23,309 nucleotides of DNA from Bacteroidales bacterium (lineage in GTDB: Bacteria; Bacteroidota; Bacteroidia; Bacteroidales; UBA932). A program made the position numbers and the translations under genes. Below, piece by piece: positions 22,826 to 23,309 of the stretch. The notes under the pieces were generated by a model. It saw nothing but the letters and a program-made list of their open reading frames with translations. It did no database searches and was not told where the DNA came from. The stretch's first letter is position 1; every line of letters starts with the position of its first letter. The stretch covers positions 1 to 23,309 of the forward strand of contig SFMG01000026.1 of assembly GCA_004554455.1 (NCBI GenBank). Direction: 5' to 3'.

Positions 22826-23094
22826 ATGAAACAGTGCAAAGTTTACAAGACCGGAGTATTCTGTGGTGTACTGCATTGCCACTGAGTCCGACGATGCCTC
22901 TGACAGACGAAGAATACGAGAAAGAAATGATGTTCCCTGTCTTCGACGGATTGATTCCCGAAGGCTGGTTGCTTGATATCGCCAGCGATTCCTGGAAGAT
23001 TGACAGGAGAGACCGTATGCAGCTTCTTATGTGCTGTTGCAAGGATTGTATCGGAGATTTGAGCATAATACCGTTTGAAGATGGAGAAGAATAG
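22826..23094 (+). pseudogene. HipA N-terminal domain (HipS-like), frameshifted and shortened
   Basis: The expected start MKQCKVYKTGVFCGVL is in one frame and meets TGA at 22883. The rest of the domain, beginning near PLSPTMPLTDEEYEKE and running through FPVFDGLIPEGWLLDI and RDRMQLLMCCCKDCIG, is in another frame to 23094. Against the usual HipA-N/HipS domain of about 100 aa, roughly 25 residues between GVL and the TMPLT strand are missing, which points to a deletion plus frameshift. A GTG at 22834 could start an 86-aa product lacking the authentic first strand. In HipBST systems this small protein is the antitoxin. Confidence 0.75.
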
Positions 23095-23309
23095 ATGTCT
23101 ATTTTGCTATAAGGAGCTTGGGGACGGCCAGCATGACTTCCATCCTTCGTGCGCCAGGAAGTTCTTCGGGGCATCTGAGGCTCCTGTCATGCCCTATACC
23201 AGGGATAATATGCACGAACTTGCACAGAAGGTTATCCGAACCAGTACTTCAGTAACCGGTGTTCAGGCAAAGATGTCTCTGGATATTGATAGAGGAGGAA
23301 AGAACGAGC
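23081..23309 (+). CDS. HipA-like kinase (HipT), N-terminal part, cut by window end
   Basis: Starts at the ATG at 23081, overlapping the previous stop by 14 bp. 76 residues are visible: a zinc-ribbon-like start (C6, C9, H21, C24; DFHPSCARKFFG), then TSVTGVQAKMSLDI, matching the N-terminal part of split HipA Ser/Thr kinases in Bacteroidetes. The family phosphorylates tRNA-synthetase-type targets in characterised members. The catalytic region lies beyond the window, so activity cannot be judged. Confidence 0.82.
   Translation, partial: MEKNRCLFCYKELGDGQHDFHPSCARKFFGASEAPVMPYTRDNMHELAQKVIRTSTSVTGVQAKMSLDIDRGGKNE

Overview
The window looks like chromosome from an uncultured Bacteroidales-type bacterium. 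The grounds are promoter boxes matching the Bacteroidetes -7 consensus TAnnTTTG (for example TATATTTG and TATCTTTG), weak reliance on Shine-Dalgarno sites, several lipoproteins, a BamA-like barrel, a serine-type sulfatase, and a split HipB/HipA system of the kind common in that phylum. I cannot name a species. There are no tRNA or rRNA genes, no transposase and no CRISPR array.

Layout. Positions 1-357 hold a 72-bp palindromic repeat array and a gene-poor spacer. From 358 to 2344 (minus) a radical SAM enzyme and a MenA/UbiA-like prenyltransferase form an operon. It diverges from a sulfatase plus SDR oxidoreductase pair (2430-4771, plus). A lipoprotein version of peptide deformylase (minus, ends 4815) diverges from a rhamnogalacturonan-acetylesterase-like SGNH hydrolase (5476-6282). 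Positions 6283-6923 hold two palindromic repeat families. A plus-strand series follows: AGCS symporter, GH53 galactanase lipoprotein, a 1000-aa receiver/PPDK ATP-grasp fusion, adenine phosphoribosyltransferase, a DUF389 membrane protein and a YiiX-like lipoprotein (to 15526). A minus-strand secreted protein (15539-16837) and trmO (17084-17809) come next, then about 830 bp without a gene, filled by the same two repeat families plus an AT-rich island. A minus-strand pair follows (BamA-like barrel and an unknown 186-aa protein). The right end has a plus-strand GDPD-rhodanese-NUDIX run and a hipB / damaged hipS / hipT locus cut by the window end.

How the genes fit together. The sulfatase, acetylesterase and galactanase suggest scavenging of plant or host glycans (rhamnogalacturonan-I side chains would fit GH53 and CE12), but there is no SusC/SusD pair. 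The other genes are housekeeping or accessory.

The most unusual property is pervasive short tandem duplication. It makes up the three intergenic palindrome arrays. It appears in frame inside proteins: a symporter loop, a signal peptide, a mature N-terminus, a DUF389 linker and a C-terminal tail. It also rebuilds translation-initiation regions. The gap between the BamA-like gene and its downstream gene is exactly four 24-bp copies of a stop-to-start junction, all in one reading frame. These repeats, the tandem-receiver ATP-grasp fusion, the lipoprotein deformylase and the damaged HipBST-like locus are the main points for follow-up.
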